The translations under genes were made by a program, and so were the position numbers. This document shows positions 45,672 to 54,982 of a stretch of DNA of 64,000 bases, piece after piece. A model generated the notes under the pieces. The model saw only the letters and a program-made list of their open reading frames with translations, had not been told where the DNA came from and searched no databases. Numbering within the stretch: position 1 is the stretch's first letter; each line of letters begins with the position of its first letter. Source of the stretch: Dongia sedimenti (GTDB taxonomy: Bacteria > Pseudomonadota > Alphaproteobacteria > Dongiales > Dongiaceae); contig JAUYVI010000004.1 in assembly GCA_030715195.1 (NCBI GenBank), forward strand, positions 520,845 to 584,844. The letters run 5' to 3'.

Positions 45672-47147
45672 ATGGTCACCGAAACCAAGCCTGCCCATCT
45701 GTCCACCGCGGCGGGCGCCCCCGTCATCGACAACCAGAACAGCGAGACCGCCGGCCCGCGCGGCCCGGTCGTGCTCCAGGACGTCTGGCTGATCGAGAAG
45801 CTTGCCCATTTCGACCGCGAGCGGATTCCGGAACGCGTGGTGCATGCCAAGGGATCGGGCGCCCACGGCCATCTCACCATCACCCATGACATCTCGCGCT
45901 ATACCAAGGCGGCGTTGTTCTCGGAGATCGGCAAGCGGACGCCGGTCTTTCTGCGTTTCTCCACGGTCGCCGGCGAGAAGGGCGCCGCAGATGCCGAGCG
46001 CGACGTGCGCGGCTTCGCGCTGAAGTTCTACACGGAGGAGGGCAACTGGGACCTGGTCGGCAACAACACGCCGGTCTTCTTCATCCGCGATCCGCTGAAA
46101 TTCCCCGACTTCATCCACACCCAGAAGCGCGACCCGCGCATCAATCTGCGCAATCCGGACGCCGCCTGGGATTTCTGGTCGCTGCATCCGGAGAGCCTGC
46201 ACCAGGTGACGATCCTGATGAGCGATCGCGGCATACCGAAGAACTTCCGCGAGATCCACGGTTTCGGCAGCCACACGTTCAGCTTGATCAACGCGCGCAA
46301 CGAGCGCTTCTGGGTCAAGTTCCATTTCAAGTCGATGCAGGGCATCACCTACTACACCGACGAAGAAGCGGCGGGCGTGGTCGGCGGCGACCGGGAATCG
46401 GCGCAGCGCGATCTCGTGACCGCGATCGATGCCGGCGACTTCCCGAAATGGCGCATGCGCATCCAGGTCATGCCGGAGAAGGACGCGCTCACCTATCGCA
46501 TCAATCCGTTCGACCTCACCAAGGTCTGGCCGCATGCGGATTACCCGCTGATCGATGTCGGCGTGCTGGAATTGAATCGGAATCCGGAGAACTATCACGC
46601 CGAGGTCGAGCAGGCGGCCTTCAACCCCGCGCATGTGGTGCCGGGCATCGGCCTCTCGCCCGACAAGATGCTGCAGGGCCGGTTGTTCTCCTACGGCGAT
46701 ACCCATCGCTATCGCTTGGGCGTCAATCATGGTCAGATCCCCGTCAATGCGCCGAAATGCCCGTATCACACGGCGCATCGCGACGGCTTGATGCGGATGG
46801 ACGCGAATGGCGGCGCGCAGCCGAACTACCAGCCGAACAGCCTCGGCGGACCGGCGGACAATCCGGGCTTGAGCGAGCCGGCACTCGATTTCGGCGGGCC
46901 GATTGCCCGCTACGACCACCGCGTCGATGACGACTATTACAGCCAGCCGGGCGCGCTCTATCGGCTGATGGCCGCGGACGAGCAGAAGCGACTGGCCGCG
47001 AACATCGTGCGTTCGCTGGGCGCAGTGACACGGAAGGAAATCAAGCTGCGCCAGCTCGGCCATTTCCACCGCGCCGATCCGAGGCTCGCCGCCGATGTCG
47101 CGAAGGGCCTCGGCATCGATCCGGCGGAGCTGAAGGCGGCGGAATAG
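45672..47147 (+). CDS. Monofunctional haem catalase
   Basis: A 491-residue small-subunit catalase that decomposes hydrogen peroxide in the cytoplasm. Catalytic His58 lies in [20 protein letters not shown], Asn131 in [15 protein letters not shown], and the haem-binding Tyr in [17 protein letters not shown]. The remaining length agrees with clade-3 KatA enzymes. It is monocistronic, with a receiver protein gene convergent downstream. The demethylating dehydrogenases just upstream can generate peroxide with some electron acceptors, so the position is sensible, though a regulatory link is not shown. Confidence 0.95.
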   Translation: MVTETKPAHLSTAAGAPVIDNQNSETAGPRGPVVLQDVWLIEKLAHFDRERIPERVVHAKGSGAHGHLTITHDISRYTKAALFSEIGKRTPVFLRFSTVAGEKGAADAERDVRGFALKFYTEEGNWDLVGNNTPVFFIRDPLKFPDFIHTQKRDPRINLRNPDAAWDFWSLHPESLHQVTILMSDRGIPKNFREIHGFGSHTFSLINARNERFWVKFHFKSMQGITYYTDEEAAGVVGGDRESAQRDLVTAIDAGDFPKWRMRIQVMPEKDALTYRINPFDLTKVWPHADYPLIDVGVLELNRNPENYHAEVEQAAFNPAHVVPGIGLSPDKMLQGRLFSYGDTHRYRLGVNHGQIPVNAPKCPYHTAHRDGLMRMDANGGAQPNYQPNSLGGPADNPGLSEPALDFGGPIARYDHRVDDDYYSQPGALYRLMAADEQKRLAANIVRSLGAVTRKEIKLRQLGHFHRADPRLAADVAKGLGIDPAELKAAE

Positions 47148-47178
47148 GCCGAGAGAAGGGTCGACGGGGTCTATTCGT

Positions 47179-47589
47179 CTAATACACCGCCATCGCCCGA
47201 CGCTGCTGGAGCAAAGTCTCCAGCAGCTCGAGCAGCTTCCGGCGGTCGACCGGCTTGGCCATGACACCGTCGGCGCCGGCTTCGCGGGCGGCGATGTCGA
47301 CCTCGACGATGTCGCGGCCGCTCAGCATCACGATGACCGGACCCGGTGGCGGCGTGGTGGCGCGCAAGGCCCTGGCGACCTCATAGCCGTTCATGTCGGG
47401 CATGGTGACGTCGAGCAGCACGACGTCGAAGCTTGCTTCGCCGGCCAGCAGCAGCGCCTCGCGGCCGCCGCCGGCGCCAATCAGCTGGGTGCAACCGGCC
47501 TTGTCCAGGATCGCCTTGATCAGTTCCAGCGCGAACGGCGAATCATCGGCGACCAGGACGCGGCAGCCGGCAACCAGGCTCTCAGTCAA
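47179..47589 (-). CDS. Stand-alone receiver-domain response regulator
   Basis: A 136-residue CheY-like protein. The acidic pair is in VLVADDSPFALELI, the phosphorylated aspartate is in DVVLLDVTMPDMNG, and the conserved Ser and Lys are in VIVMLSGRDIVEVD and DGVMAKPVDRRK. There is no output domain, so it acts by protein contact. No cognate kinase is adjacent; either PAS kinase of this window is conceivable. It is convergent with the catalase gene. Confidence 0.9.
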   Translation of the reverse strand: MTESLVAGCRVLVADDSPFALELIKAILDKAGCTQLIGAGGGREALLLAGEASFDVVLLDVTMPDMNGYEVARALRATTPPPGPVIVMLSGRDIVEVDIAAREAGADGVMAKPVDRRKLLELLETLLQQRRAMAVY

Positions 47590-47711
47590 GACAGTTCACC
47601 CCGCAAGCGGCCAGCGCGATCCTGGCCCGAGCCGGCATCTTGTCCGCCACCGCCGCCGCTGGCAACGCCCGTGACGTCCATGGCATGCGGCTTGTTCGCC
47701 GCGAGCGCCGG

Positions 47712-49094
47712 ATGTCTAATCGCCCCGGGTTGAATTGGGGAGATGCCGCCAAAGTGCTCGATCGGTCGAAACGCGGCTTGATGGTGGCGGTCCTGCTGTT
47801 GTCGCTGGGGATCATGGTCGCGCTGGCGGCCGAAGGTCTCGACTGGCAAGACATCGGCGCGCGCCACGCCGTGCTGCTCGCGGCTTGCCTGCTCTGGCTT
47901 TGCGTCTCGGCGATCCTGATCGTCTCGATCGCGCGAATCCATGCCCGACTCGAACGGCTGCGCGGTCATGTCGCGCTCGCCGCCTCCGATACGCCGCTGC
48001 CGCCGGTCGCCCGCCAGGCGCCGGATTCGATCGACCGGCTGCATCTTGCGGTCGCCGATCTGATCGGCCGGCGCCGGATCGCCCAGGCCGAACGCGACCG
48101 GCGGTTGGAGCAGATTCTGGGCGCCATACCCGATCCTGTCCTGGTGGTGACGCCGGAGGGCCTGATCAGCCTGGTCAACGCCGCCGGCCGTGCACTGTTC
48201 GACGCCTGTGCGTCCATGGTCGGCACCAGCGTCTACGACCTGGTGACGTCGACGGCCCTGGCGGCGGCGATGGATGAAGCGCGGCGACGCGGCACGGCCG
48301 TCGATTGCCGGTTGGAAACGCCGGGCGGCGATCGGCTGAGCGCCTCGGTCAGCGCCTTTCCCGATGCCGGCGGCGCGGTCATTCGTTTCGCCGCCGGCCA
48401 AGGCGTACTCGGCACGGTGGAGCATGACCTAGACTTGCACGATCGCCTGCCGGGCACCCGGGTCACGGCCGAGACGCCGCTGGCCGAGCTGCCCGCCCTG
48501 GTGCTCGACACCGAGACCACGGGCCTCGACCCGGCGCGGGACCGCATCGTCTCGCTCGGCGCGGTGCGGCTTCAGGGCGCGCAGCTGCTGCGCAGCCAGG
48601 TGCTCGATCTGCTGATCAATCCGGGCCGGCAGATTCCGGCGGTCTCCACGGCGGTGCATGGCATCTCCGACCTGATGGTGCTGCCGGCGCCGCCCTTTGC
48701 CGAGGTTGCGCCGAAGATCACGGCCGCGCTCCGGGGCATCGCGATGATCGGGCACCACACGGTGTTCGACCTCGCGGTGTTGCGGCAGGCGTCCACCTCC
48801 GCCGGCATCGACTGGCAGGACCCGCCCTGGCTGGATACGGCGCTGCTCTATTCGGCGCTGCATCCAGAGGCGCGGGACTTCGACCTCGACGCCGTCGCCG
48901 AGGCGCTCGGCGTCGCCGTTCATGGCCGGCATACCGCGCTGGGCGACGCCTTGGCGACGGCGGCGCTCTATCTCAGGCTGCTGCCGCTGCTCGAAGCCCG
49001 CGGGATCGTGACACTCGGCCAGGCGATCGCCTTCCAGATGACCGGCCGCAAGGCGGCGCAGGCGCGCCGGGTCGATGGGACGGCCGGGTCATGA
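47712..49094 (+). CDS. Membrane-anchored PAS-DEDDh exonuclease
   Basis: A 460-residue protein with an unusual layout: two membrane helices (about 23-41 and 53-74), a PAS domain (about 130-230, LGAIPDPVLVVTPEGLISLVN) and a DnaQ-like 3'-5' exonuclease domain. Exo motifs are DTETTGLDPARDRIVSLGAV (Asp266, Glu268), GHHTVFDLAVLRQA, and HTALGDALATAAL. It overlaps the next gene by four bases. Similar PolC-like exonucleases are paired with CBS/DUF294 genes beside acetate-uptake genes in other proteobacteria, but the PAS and membrane parts point to a signalling role. I start it at ATG 47712; an upstream start would add 24 unlike residues. Confidence 0.85.
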   Translation: MSNRPGLNWGDAAKVLDRSKRGLMVAVLLLSLGIMVALAAEGLDWQDIGARHAVLLAACLLWLCVSAILIVSIARIHARLERLRGHVALAASDTPLPPVARQAPDSIDRLHLAVADLIGRRRIAQAERDRRLEQILGAIPDPVLVVTPEGLISLVNAAGRALFDACASMVGTSVYDLVTSTALAAAMDEARRRGTAVDCRLETPGGDRLSASVSAFPDAGGAVIRFAAGQGVLGTVEHDLDLHDRLPGTRVTAETPLAELPALVLDTETTGLDPARDRIVSLGAVRLQGAQLLRSQVLDLLINPGRQIPAVSTAVHGISDLMVLPAPPFAEVAPKITAALRGIAMIGHHTVFDLAVLRQASTSAGIDWQDPPWLDTALLYSALHPEARDFDLDAVAEALGVAVHGRHTALGDALATAALYLRLLPLLEARGIVTLGQAIAFQMTGRKAAQARRVDGTAGS

Positions 49095-50533
49095 CCGCCG
49101 AGGCCGCGCTCAGCCGGATCGATCCTTTCCCCTATCAACATCGCCTGAACGAGGTGATGAGCAGTCCGGTCGAGACCATCGACCCCCAAGCCACCTGCAC
49201 CTTCGCCGCGGCGACCATGCGGCGGCTGAAGATCAGCTCGCTGCTGATCCTGGGCGAGGGCGGGCGCCCGGCGGGGATCATCACCGAGCGCGATCTCCTG
49301 AATGCGATCGCCGAGCTGGGGGCGGGCGCTCTCGAGCTCCCAGTGGGCGCGCGGATGAGTGGCCCACTGGTCTCGCTGCCGCCCGACGCCTTCGTCTTCA
49401 CGGCTTTGGCCCGGATGGCGCATGGCGGCATTCGCCACATGCCGGTGGTGGATCCGGTGACCGGCCAGGCGATCGGTATGGTCACCGCCGGCGCGGTCCT
49501 GAAGCTGCGCGCGCAAGGCGCATTGGTGCTGGCCGAGGATATCGGCACGGCCACCTCGGCGGCCGATCTCGGCGCGATCCAGAAACGCCTGCCGGAAATC
49601 GCCGGCGGGCTGCTGAAGGAAGGGATCGGCGCGCGGCAGATCGCGGCGGTGATCAGCGCGGTGCTGCGCGACGTCTCCGGCCGCGCGGCCGAGCTCGCCG
49701 CCGAATCCCTGGAAGCGGAGGGCCGGGCGGCGCCGGCGCGCTGGTGCTATCTGGTGCTGGGCTCAGGCGGACGCGGCGAGAGCCTGCTGGCCGCCGACCA
49801 GGACAATGCGCTGATCCACGACGCCGAGAGCGACGACCACCCCTGGTTCGCCGAGCTCGGCAAGCGCGCCTCGGAAATCCTGGACGCCGCCGGCATCCCG
49901 TTCTGCCGCGGCCAGGTCATGGCGATGAACCGCCACCTCCGCCACAACCTCAAGGGCTGGCGCGAGGAGGTGGCGCTCTGGATCGAGCGGCTGGCGCCCG
50001 AGGCGCTGCTCAACGCCGACATCTTCTATGACTTCTTGCCCGTTGCCGGCGATTACAGCCTGGCCGCGTCCTTGCGCGATGCCGTCACCACGCTCGGCCA
50101 GGATCCCGGCTTCATCCGGGCCTTGGCCGGAACCTCGGCGCGGCATGGCAGCGCGCTCAATATCTTCGGCCGGTTCCGCGAGGAGGGCGGGCGGGTCGAC
50201 CTGAAGCGCGGCGGCCTGCTGCCGATCGTCTCCGGCGGCCGGGTGCTGGCGCTGCGGCTCGGCGTCAAGGCGACGGCCACGCCGGAGCGCTGGAACGCCG
50301 CCGTGGCGCCCGGCTTCGTGCGCCGCGAGGATTTCGCCCGGATCGACGACGCCCATGAGATGCTCCTGGAGCTCATCCTCGCGCAGCAGATCGCCGATCT
50401 CGCTTCCGGCCGGGCGCCCGGCACCGCGGTCGAGGTGCGGCGCCTGCTCGGCCTCTCGCGCGAGCGTCTGAAGCAGGCGCTGAAGATCGTCGGCGAGATC
50501 GACCTCATCCTCAATCATGTCCTGGGACCCTGA
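49091..50533 (+). CDS. CBS-domain DUF294 putative nucleotidyltransferase
   Basis: A 480-residue cytoplasmic protein. Two CBS domains occupy about residues 18-140 (VMSSPVETIDPQATCTFAAA, MSGPLVSLPPDAFVFTAL, GIRHMPVVDPVTGQAIGMV). The DUF294 nucleotidyltransferase-like domain follows, with YLVLGSGGRGESLLAADQDN and DIFYDFLPVAGD. A DUF294 C-terminal helical domain ends the protein. CBS pairs usually bind adenine nucleotides, and the domain may uridylylate or adenylylate a partner protein such as the exonuclease or a transporter. It overlaps the DUF1003 gene by one base. Confidence 0.9.
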   Translation: MTAEAALSRIDPFPYQHRLNEVMSSPVETIDPQATCTFAAATMRRLKISSLLILGEGGRPAGIITERDLLNAIAELGAGALELPVGARMSGPLVSLPPDAFVFTALARMAHGGIRHMPVVDPVTGQAIGMVTAGAVLKLRAQGALVLAEDIGTATSAADLGAIQKRLPEIAGGLLKEGIGARQIAAVISAVLRDVSGRAAELAAESLEAEGRAAPARWCYLVLGSGGRGESLLAADQDNALIHDAESDDHPWFAELGKRASEILDAAGIPFCRGQVMAMNRHLRHNLKGWREEVALWIERLAPEALLNADIFYDFLPVAGDYSLAASLRDAVTTLGQDPGFIRALAGTSARHGSALNIFGRFREEGGRVDLKRGGLLPIVSGGRVLALRLGVKATATPERWNAAVAPGFVRREDFARIDDAHEMLLELILAQQIADLASGRAPGTAVEVRRLLGLSRERLKQALKIVGEIDLILNHVLGP

Positions 50534-51078
50534 TGGCACACGCGCATGCACCGGCGGCGAAAGCCCGCTCCATCGACAGCCTGATCGACCAGATCACGGC
50601 CTTGACCGAGGAGGACCGCACGCTGTTGCTGCAGCTGCGGGCCGAGCGCGCCGGCCGCCAGCCGCCGGCGCCGCCGCCGCTCACCACCGGCGATCGGGTC
50701 GCCGATTGGATCGCCTCGGTGGTCGGCTCCTGGCCCTTCGTGATCGGGCAGTCGCTGCTGCTCACCCTTTGGATTCTGTTCAATGTCTATGCCTGGGTGC
50801 AGGCCTGGGATCCCTATCCCTTCATCCTGTTGAACCTGATGCTGTCGTTCCAGGCCGCCTATACCGCGCCGGTCATTCTGATGAGTCAGAACCGCCAGGC
50901 GATCCTCGACCGCCAGGACCAGGCCAACGACTACGACATCAACCTCAAGGCCGAGCTCGAGATCGAGCTGCTGCATCACAAGATTGACCTGCTGCGCACC
51001 AAGGAAATCCAGCTGCTGACCGAGCTGGTGAAGGACCTCTCGCAGAAGCTGGCGCAGCGCGAGAACCCGAGCGGCTGA
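50533..51078 (+). CDS. DUF1003 membrane protein
   Basis: A 181-residue protein with a DUF1003 domain. Two hydrophobic helices (about 60-80 and 95-115, WPFVIGQSLLLTLWILFNVY and YPFILLNLMLSFQAAYTAP) are followed by the conserved MSQNRQAILDRQDQANDYDIN block. The first 50 residues form a polar, helical leader. Its function is unknown. It is the third gene of the exonuclease/DUF294 operon, which suggests a membrane anchor or sensor for the same system. Confidence 0.88.
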   Translation: MAHAHAPAAKARSIDSLIDQITALTEEDRTLLLQLRAERAGRQPPAPPPLTTGDRVADWIASVVGSWPFVIGQSLLLTLWILFNVYAWVQAWDPYPFILLNLMLSFQAAYTAPVILMSQNRQAILDRQDQANDYDINLKAELEIELLHHKIDLLRTKEIQLLTELVKDLSQKLAQRENPSG

Positions 51079-51326
51079 TTCGGGCGATGCTCGAATTTCG
51101 CGATTCGTGATTCTACGTACTCCGCGCGGAAGCGGCGGATTTCCTCGAAATCTTGCATTTGCCGCAATTGCAGCGCGGGCGCGCCATAAACCGGCGCTTA
51201 AACATTGTCGCGTAGATTGACCTTGTCGCAGCCAAGTCTCCGGGTCTTGTGATCCCGGTCATAGCGATCCGGCGAACCGGGTGGCAGGTTGCAACGACGG
51301 ATTGAATACCGACCACCGAGCAGAGG

Positions 51327-51467
51327 ATGACCGCCGTGTCCGTGTCCCGACTTCGCATCGCCAGCAACGCCCTGCCGCAGATTCCGGCCGGGCTGAGCAC
51401 GTTCCTGGCCCGCGCGGCGCTCGGCGGCTTCGTCCTGTTCCTGCTGGCCCTGGCCAGCCATTCGTGA
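51327..51467 (+). CDS. Small single-helix membrane protein
   Basis: A 46-residue open frame from ATG to TGA. The amino half is polar with RLRIAS; the carboxyl half is a clear hydrophobic helix (FLARAALGGFVLFLLALAS). It is followed 10 bases later by another tiny membrane protein, and the pabB gene lies 80 bases beyond that. Codon bias is GC-ending like the neighbours. I do not recognise a family. It could be spurious, but the tandem of two such frames argues for real genes. Confidence 0.45.
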   Translation: MTAVSVSRLRIASNALPQIPAGLSTFLARAALGGFVLFLLALASHS

Positions 51468-51477
51468 GGCCCGAGCG

Positions 51478-51588
51478 ATGCTGCCCCGCCCGAGCTTGCA
51501 AACCGGCGTCCGGGCCTTCGTCGTGTTCGACGCGCTGGTCGTCCTGGCCCTGGCCTGGCTGATCGCCATCTCCGACCTGTTCTCCTGA
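51478..51588 (+). CDS. Small single-helix membrane protein, second
   Basis: A 36-residue open frame. The C-terminal half is hydrophobic (VVLALAWLIAISDLFS). A GAGG sequence lies eight bases upstream of the ATG, giving a usable ribosome-binding site. It lies between the first small frame and pabB. Function unknown; the sequence is too short for family assignment. Confidence 0.45.
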   Translation: MLPRPSLQTGVRAFVVFDALVVLALAWLIAISDLFS

Positions 51589-51668
51589 AACCGAGAAGGC
51601 GGTCCCGGGTGATTCCCGGTCGCTGATCGTGGTTTTGGCCGCCGCCCAGCGGTGCTAGCCTCCGCGCC

Positions 51669-53066
51669 ATGGCATGGCGTGAACTCCTGATCACCGAAAT
51701 CCCGGCCCAGCGGATTCCCACCGACCTGATGGATTGGGTCGCCGGGTTTGTGGATTGCCCCGGCCTGGTCTTCCTGGACAGCGCCCTCCCGCACGAGACC
51801 CTCGGCCGCTATTCCTTCATCGCCGCCGATCCGCTCCACCGGCTGGTGACGCGCGGGGATTCGACCACGATCGACGGTGCACCGTTCGCGGGCTCGCCGT
51901 TCGACGCGATCGATCATCTGCTGGCCCGCTATCCGCTCAACCAGGTCCCCGGCCTGCCGCCGTTCCAGACCGGCCTGGCCGGACAGTTCGGCTATGGACT
52001 CCGCCGGTACATCGAGACCGTGCCGGCCCATGCCAGCAGCGATCACGGTTTCCCCGATCTTGAGCTCGGCTGGTACGACACCGTTCTCGCCGTCGATCAC
52101 CAGGAGCGCCGCGCCTTCGTCTTCGCCAGCGGCGACCGGGCCGAGGCGCGCATCGAATGGGCGCTGGCGCGGCTGGACCGCAAGACACAAGTCGCGCCGC
52201 CCGACTGGGAGATCGAGCCGGAACCGGACCTGAGCGCCGACCAGTATCGCCGCGCGGTCCGCCGGACCATCGACTACATCGAGGCCGGCGACATCTACCA
52301 GGCCAACATCACCCAGCGCTTCCAGGCCGCGCTGCCGCAAGGCTTCGACCGGCTGGCGCTCTATGATGCGCTCCGGCGGCGCAATCCGGCGACCTTCGCC
52401 GCCTTCATCGATTTCGGCGAGACCGCTCTGCTCTCCTCCTCGCCGGAGCGCTTCCTCAAGATTGAGGGCGGCGCGATCGAGACCCGGCCGATCAAGGGCA
52501 CGCGGCCCCGCGGCGGCAGCCCGGCGCATGACGCGGCGCTCGCCCGGGAATTGCTGGCGAGCGAGAAGGATCGCGCCGAGAACCTGATGATCGTCGATCT
52601 CTTGCGCAACGATCTCGGCCGCGTGGCGAAGCTGGGCTCGGTCCGGGTGCCGGTGCTGATCGGGTTGGAGTCTTACGCGACGGTGCATCATCTGGTCTCG
52701 GTTGTGACGGCGGCGCTGGATGACGGCAAGACGGCGGTCGATCTCTTGCGCGCGGCTTTCCCCGGCGGTTCGGTCACGGGCGCTCCGAAGATCCGCGCCA
52801 TGGAGATCATCGCCGAGCTGGAGCCGACCGAGCGCGGGCCCTATTGCGGCGCCATCGGCTATCTCTCGGCCGGGGGCGCCATGGACACCAACATCGTGAT
52901 CCGCACCCTGCTGATCGACGGTGCGCGCATCTCCTTCCAGGTCGGCGGCGGCATCGTCGCCGACAGCGATCCCCAGGCCGAATGGGAGGAGAGCCTGACC
53001 AAGGCCAAGGCGCTGATCGAGACCCTGGCCGGTCGCGGCCAGCGCGCCGCCAAGAAGAGCGCCTGA
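51669..53066 (+). CDS. pabB: Aminodeoxychorismate synthase component I
   Basis: A 465-residue chorismate-binding enzyme. It converts chorismate and ammonia (supplied by PabA glutamine amidotransferase) to 4-amino-4-deoxychorismate for folate synthesis. Family features are the PIKGT motif within IETRPIKGTRPRGG, the EKDRAENLMIVDLLRNDLGR block, the GGSVTGAPKIRAMEII stretch and FQVGGGIVADSDPQAEWEE near the end. The N-terminal 130 residues are the anthranilate synthase/PabB N domain. pabA is not in the window. The next gene, overlapping by one base, is the lyase that finishes the reaction. Confidence 0.92.
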   Translation: MAWRELLITEIPAQRIPTDLMDWVAGFVDCPGLVFLDSALPHETLGRYSFIAADPLHRLVTRGDSTTIDGAPFAGSPFDAIDHLLARYPLNQVPGLPPFQTGLAGQFGYGLRRYIETVPAHASSDHGFPDLELGWYDTVLAVDHQERRAFVFASGDRAEARIEWALARLDRKTQVAPPDWEIEPEPDLSADQYRRAVRRTIDYIEAGDIYQANITQRFQAALPQGFDRLALYDALRRRNPATFAAFIDFGETALLSSSPERFLKIEGGAIETRPIKGTRPRGGSPAHDAALARELLASEKDRAENLMIVDLLRNDLGRVAKLGSVRVPVLIGLESYATVHHLVSVVTAALDDGKTAVDLLRAAFPGGSVTGAPKIRAMEIIAELEPTERGPYCGAIGYLSAGGAMDTNIVIRTLLIDGARISFQVGGGIVADSDPQAEWEESLTKAKALIETLAGRGQRAAKKSA

Positions 53067-53881
53067 TGATCTACTTGAACGGCGCCATCGTCCCGCATGA
53101 TTTCGCGCGCATCGATCCCGCCGATCGCGGCTTCACTTTGGCCGACGGGTTGTTCGAGACCCTGCGCGCCTATCGCGGCAAGCCGTTCCGCCTGGCCGAC
53201 CATCTCGAACGGCTGAGCGACAGCGCCGACGCCCTGGGTATTCCGCTGCTGTTCGACGTGCCGGCGATCGCCGAGGCGGTGATCGCGGTGCTGGAGGCGA
53301 ACCGGCTCGCCGACGCCGCGATCCGGATCACCCTCACCCGCGGCACCGGACCGCGCGGCCTCGCCCCGCCGGCGGATGTGAAGCCGACCCTGCTGATCGC
53401 GGCGACGCCTTACACGCCACTGCCGGATATCTGCGCGGCGGTGACCGTCGGTATCCGCCGCAACGAGGGCTCGCCGCTCTCGCGCATGAAATCGCTGGCC
53501 TATCTCGACAACGTTCTCGCCGCCGGTGAGGCCGCGCAGCGCCACGCGGAGGAGGCGATCCTGTTGAACAATGCCGGAAGGGTCTGCGGCGCCGCCCGCG
53601 CCAATCTCTTCGCGGTGATTGCCGGGAGGCTGGTGACGCCGCCGGTCAGCGACGGCGTGCTGGCGGGAATCGCGCGCCGCGTGGTGCTGGAACTGGCCGC
53701 GGTGCTGAAGATCCCGGCGGAAGAGGCTTCGCTGTCGCCGGCCGATCTCGCCGGGGCGCAGGAAATCTTCCTGACCAATTCCCTGTTCGAGATCCGTTCG
53801 GTCGCGCGGCTCGACGACCGCGCCTTTGGTCCGGGCGCGGTCGCCGCCAAGCTGCGTGCCGATTACCGCGGCCTGGTCTGA
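53066..53881 (+). CDS. pabC: Aminodeoxychorismate lyase (class IV aminotransferase fold)
   Basis: A 271-residue pyridoxal-phosphate enzyme. It opens YLNGAIVPHDFARIDPADRG and has FTLADGLFETLRAYRGKPF, both typical of PabC and branched-chain aminotransferase relatives. The PLP-binding lysine lies in SRMKSLAYLDNVLA; the CGAARANLFAVI and EIFLTNSLFEIRSV blocks complete the site. Gene order after pabB supports aminodeoxychorismate lyase, giving p-aminobenzoate and pyruvate. By sequence alone a D-amino-acid transaminase would also be possible. Confidence 0.88.
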   Translation: MIYLNGAIVPHDFARIDPADRGFTLADGLFETLRAYRGKPFRLADHLERLSDSADALGIPLLFDVPAIAEAVIAVLEANRLADAAIRITLTRGTGPRGLAPPADVKPTLLIAATPYTPLPDICAAVTVGIRRNEGSPLSRMKSLAYLDNVLAAGEAAQRHAEEAILLNNAGRVCGAARANLFAVIAGRLVTPPVSDGVLAGIARRVVLELAAVLKIPAEEASLSPADLAGAQEIFLTNSLFEIRSVARLDDRAFGPGAVAAKLRADYRGLV

Positions 53882-53977
53882 TCCCATTGGGACTGATACC
53901 GCTTCGGAGGGGGGTGACGCTCCCGGCCGATCCGGCTAGGCTCGGCCACCTTTTTTCGACTCCAACAGGGGAACACC

Positions 53978-54886
53978 ATGGCCAAGGTCTTCGAGACGCT
54001 GGACGAGCGTTTCAACAATCTGTTCGTCGGCACCGCGCAACTGGACAAGCTCTACACCGGCTGCCGCTGGGCGGAAGGGCCGGCCTATTTCGCGGCCGGG
54101 CGCTACCTGGTCTGGTCCGACATCCCCAACGACCGGATCCTGCGCTATGACGAGACCAGCGGGCAGACTTCGGTGTTCCGCGCCCCGGCCGGCAACACCA
54201 ACGGCCACACCGTCGATCGCAAGGGCCGGCTGGTCTCCTGCGAGCATGGCGGGCGCCGGGTGTCGCGCACCCAGTTCGACGGCACGGTCATAACCCTCGC
54301 CGATTCCTACAAGGGCAAGAAGCTCAACAGCCCGAACGACGTGGTGGTGAAGTCCGACGGCAGCATCTGGTTCACCGATCCGAGCTACGGCATCGATTCC
54401 GATTACGAAGGCAACAAGGCCAAGAGCGAGCAGGGCGGCTCCTACGTCTACCGCATCGATCCGAAGAACGGCGCCGTCACCGTGGTGGCCGACGACTTCG
54501 TGCAACCGAACGGCATCGCCTTCTCGCCGGACGAGAGCGAGCTCTACATCGTCGATACCGGCGCCACCCATAAGAAGAACGGGCCGAAGCACATCCGTCG
54601 CTTTTCGGTGAAGGGCGACAAGCTGAAGGACAAGGGCGTGTTCGCGAAATGCACCGCCGGCCTGTTCGACGGCTTCCGCTTCGACACCGACGGGCGAATC
54701 TGGACCAGCGCCGCCGACGGCGTGCATTGCTATGAAAAGGACGGCGCCCTGATCGGCAAGGTCCTGGTGCCGGAGGTGGTCGCCAATGTCTGCTTCGGCG
54801 GGCCGAAGCGGAACTACCTCTATATCTGCGGCACCACCTCGCTTTACGCGGTACGGCTCAAGGTCAACGGCCTGAAGACGTATTAG
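53978..54886 (+). CDS. SMP-30/gluconolactonase-family protein
   Basis: A 302-residue calcium-dependent beta-propeller hydrolase. The N-terminal GCRWAEGPAYFAAGRYLVW carries the metal-ligand Glu; the SPNDVVVKSDGSIWFTDPSY segment and QPNGIAFSPDESELYIVDTG give the central Asn/Asp ligands. Members hydrolyse sugar lactones. No signal peptide is seen, so it is cytoplasmic. It lies 97 bases after pabC and belongs, in function, with the carbohydrate genes to the right. The exact lactone is unknown. Confidence 0.9.
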   Translation: MAKVFETLDERFNNLFVGTAQLDKLYTGCRWAEGPAYFAAGRYLVWSDIPNDRILRYDETSGQTSVFRAPAGNTNGHTVDRKGRLVSCEHGGRRVSRTQFDGTVITLADSYKGKKLNSPNDVVVKSDGSIWFTDPSYGIDSDYEGNKAKSEQGGSYVYRIDPKNGAVTVVADDFVQPNGIAFSPDESELYIVDTGATHKKNGPKHIRRFSVKGDKLKDKGVFAKCTAGLFDGFRFDTDGRIWTSAADGVHCYEKDGALIGKVLVPEVVANVCFGGPKRNYLYICGTTSLYAVRLKVNGLKTY

Positions 54887-54902
54887 CGCACAACTTCAAT
54901 GC

Positions 54903-54974
54903 GTCATGCCCGGGCTTGTCCCGGGCATCTCGTGCCAATCGGCGCAAGATTGCCGGGTCAAGCCCGGCAATGAC
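54903..54974. repeat. Two-hairpin intergenic palindromic repeat, copy 4
   Basis: A 72-base element: GTCATGCCCGGGCTTGTCCC, GGGCATCTC, a spacer, then GATTGCCGGGTCAAGCCCGG ending CAATGAC. It lies between two convergent genes, as expected of such elements. Confidence 0.8.
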
Positions 54975-54982
54975 GGTGGGGG

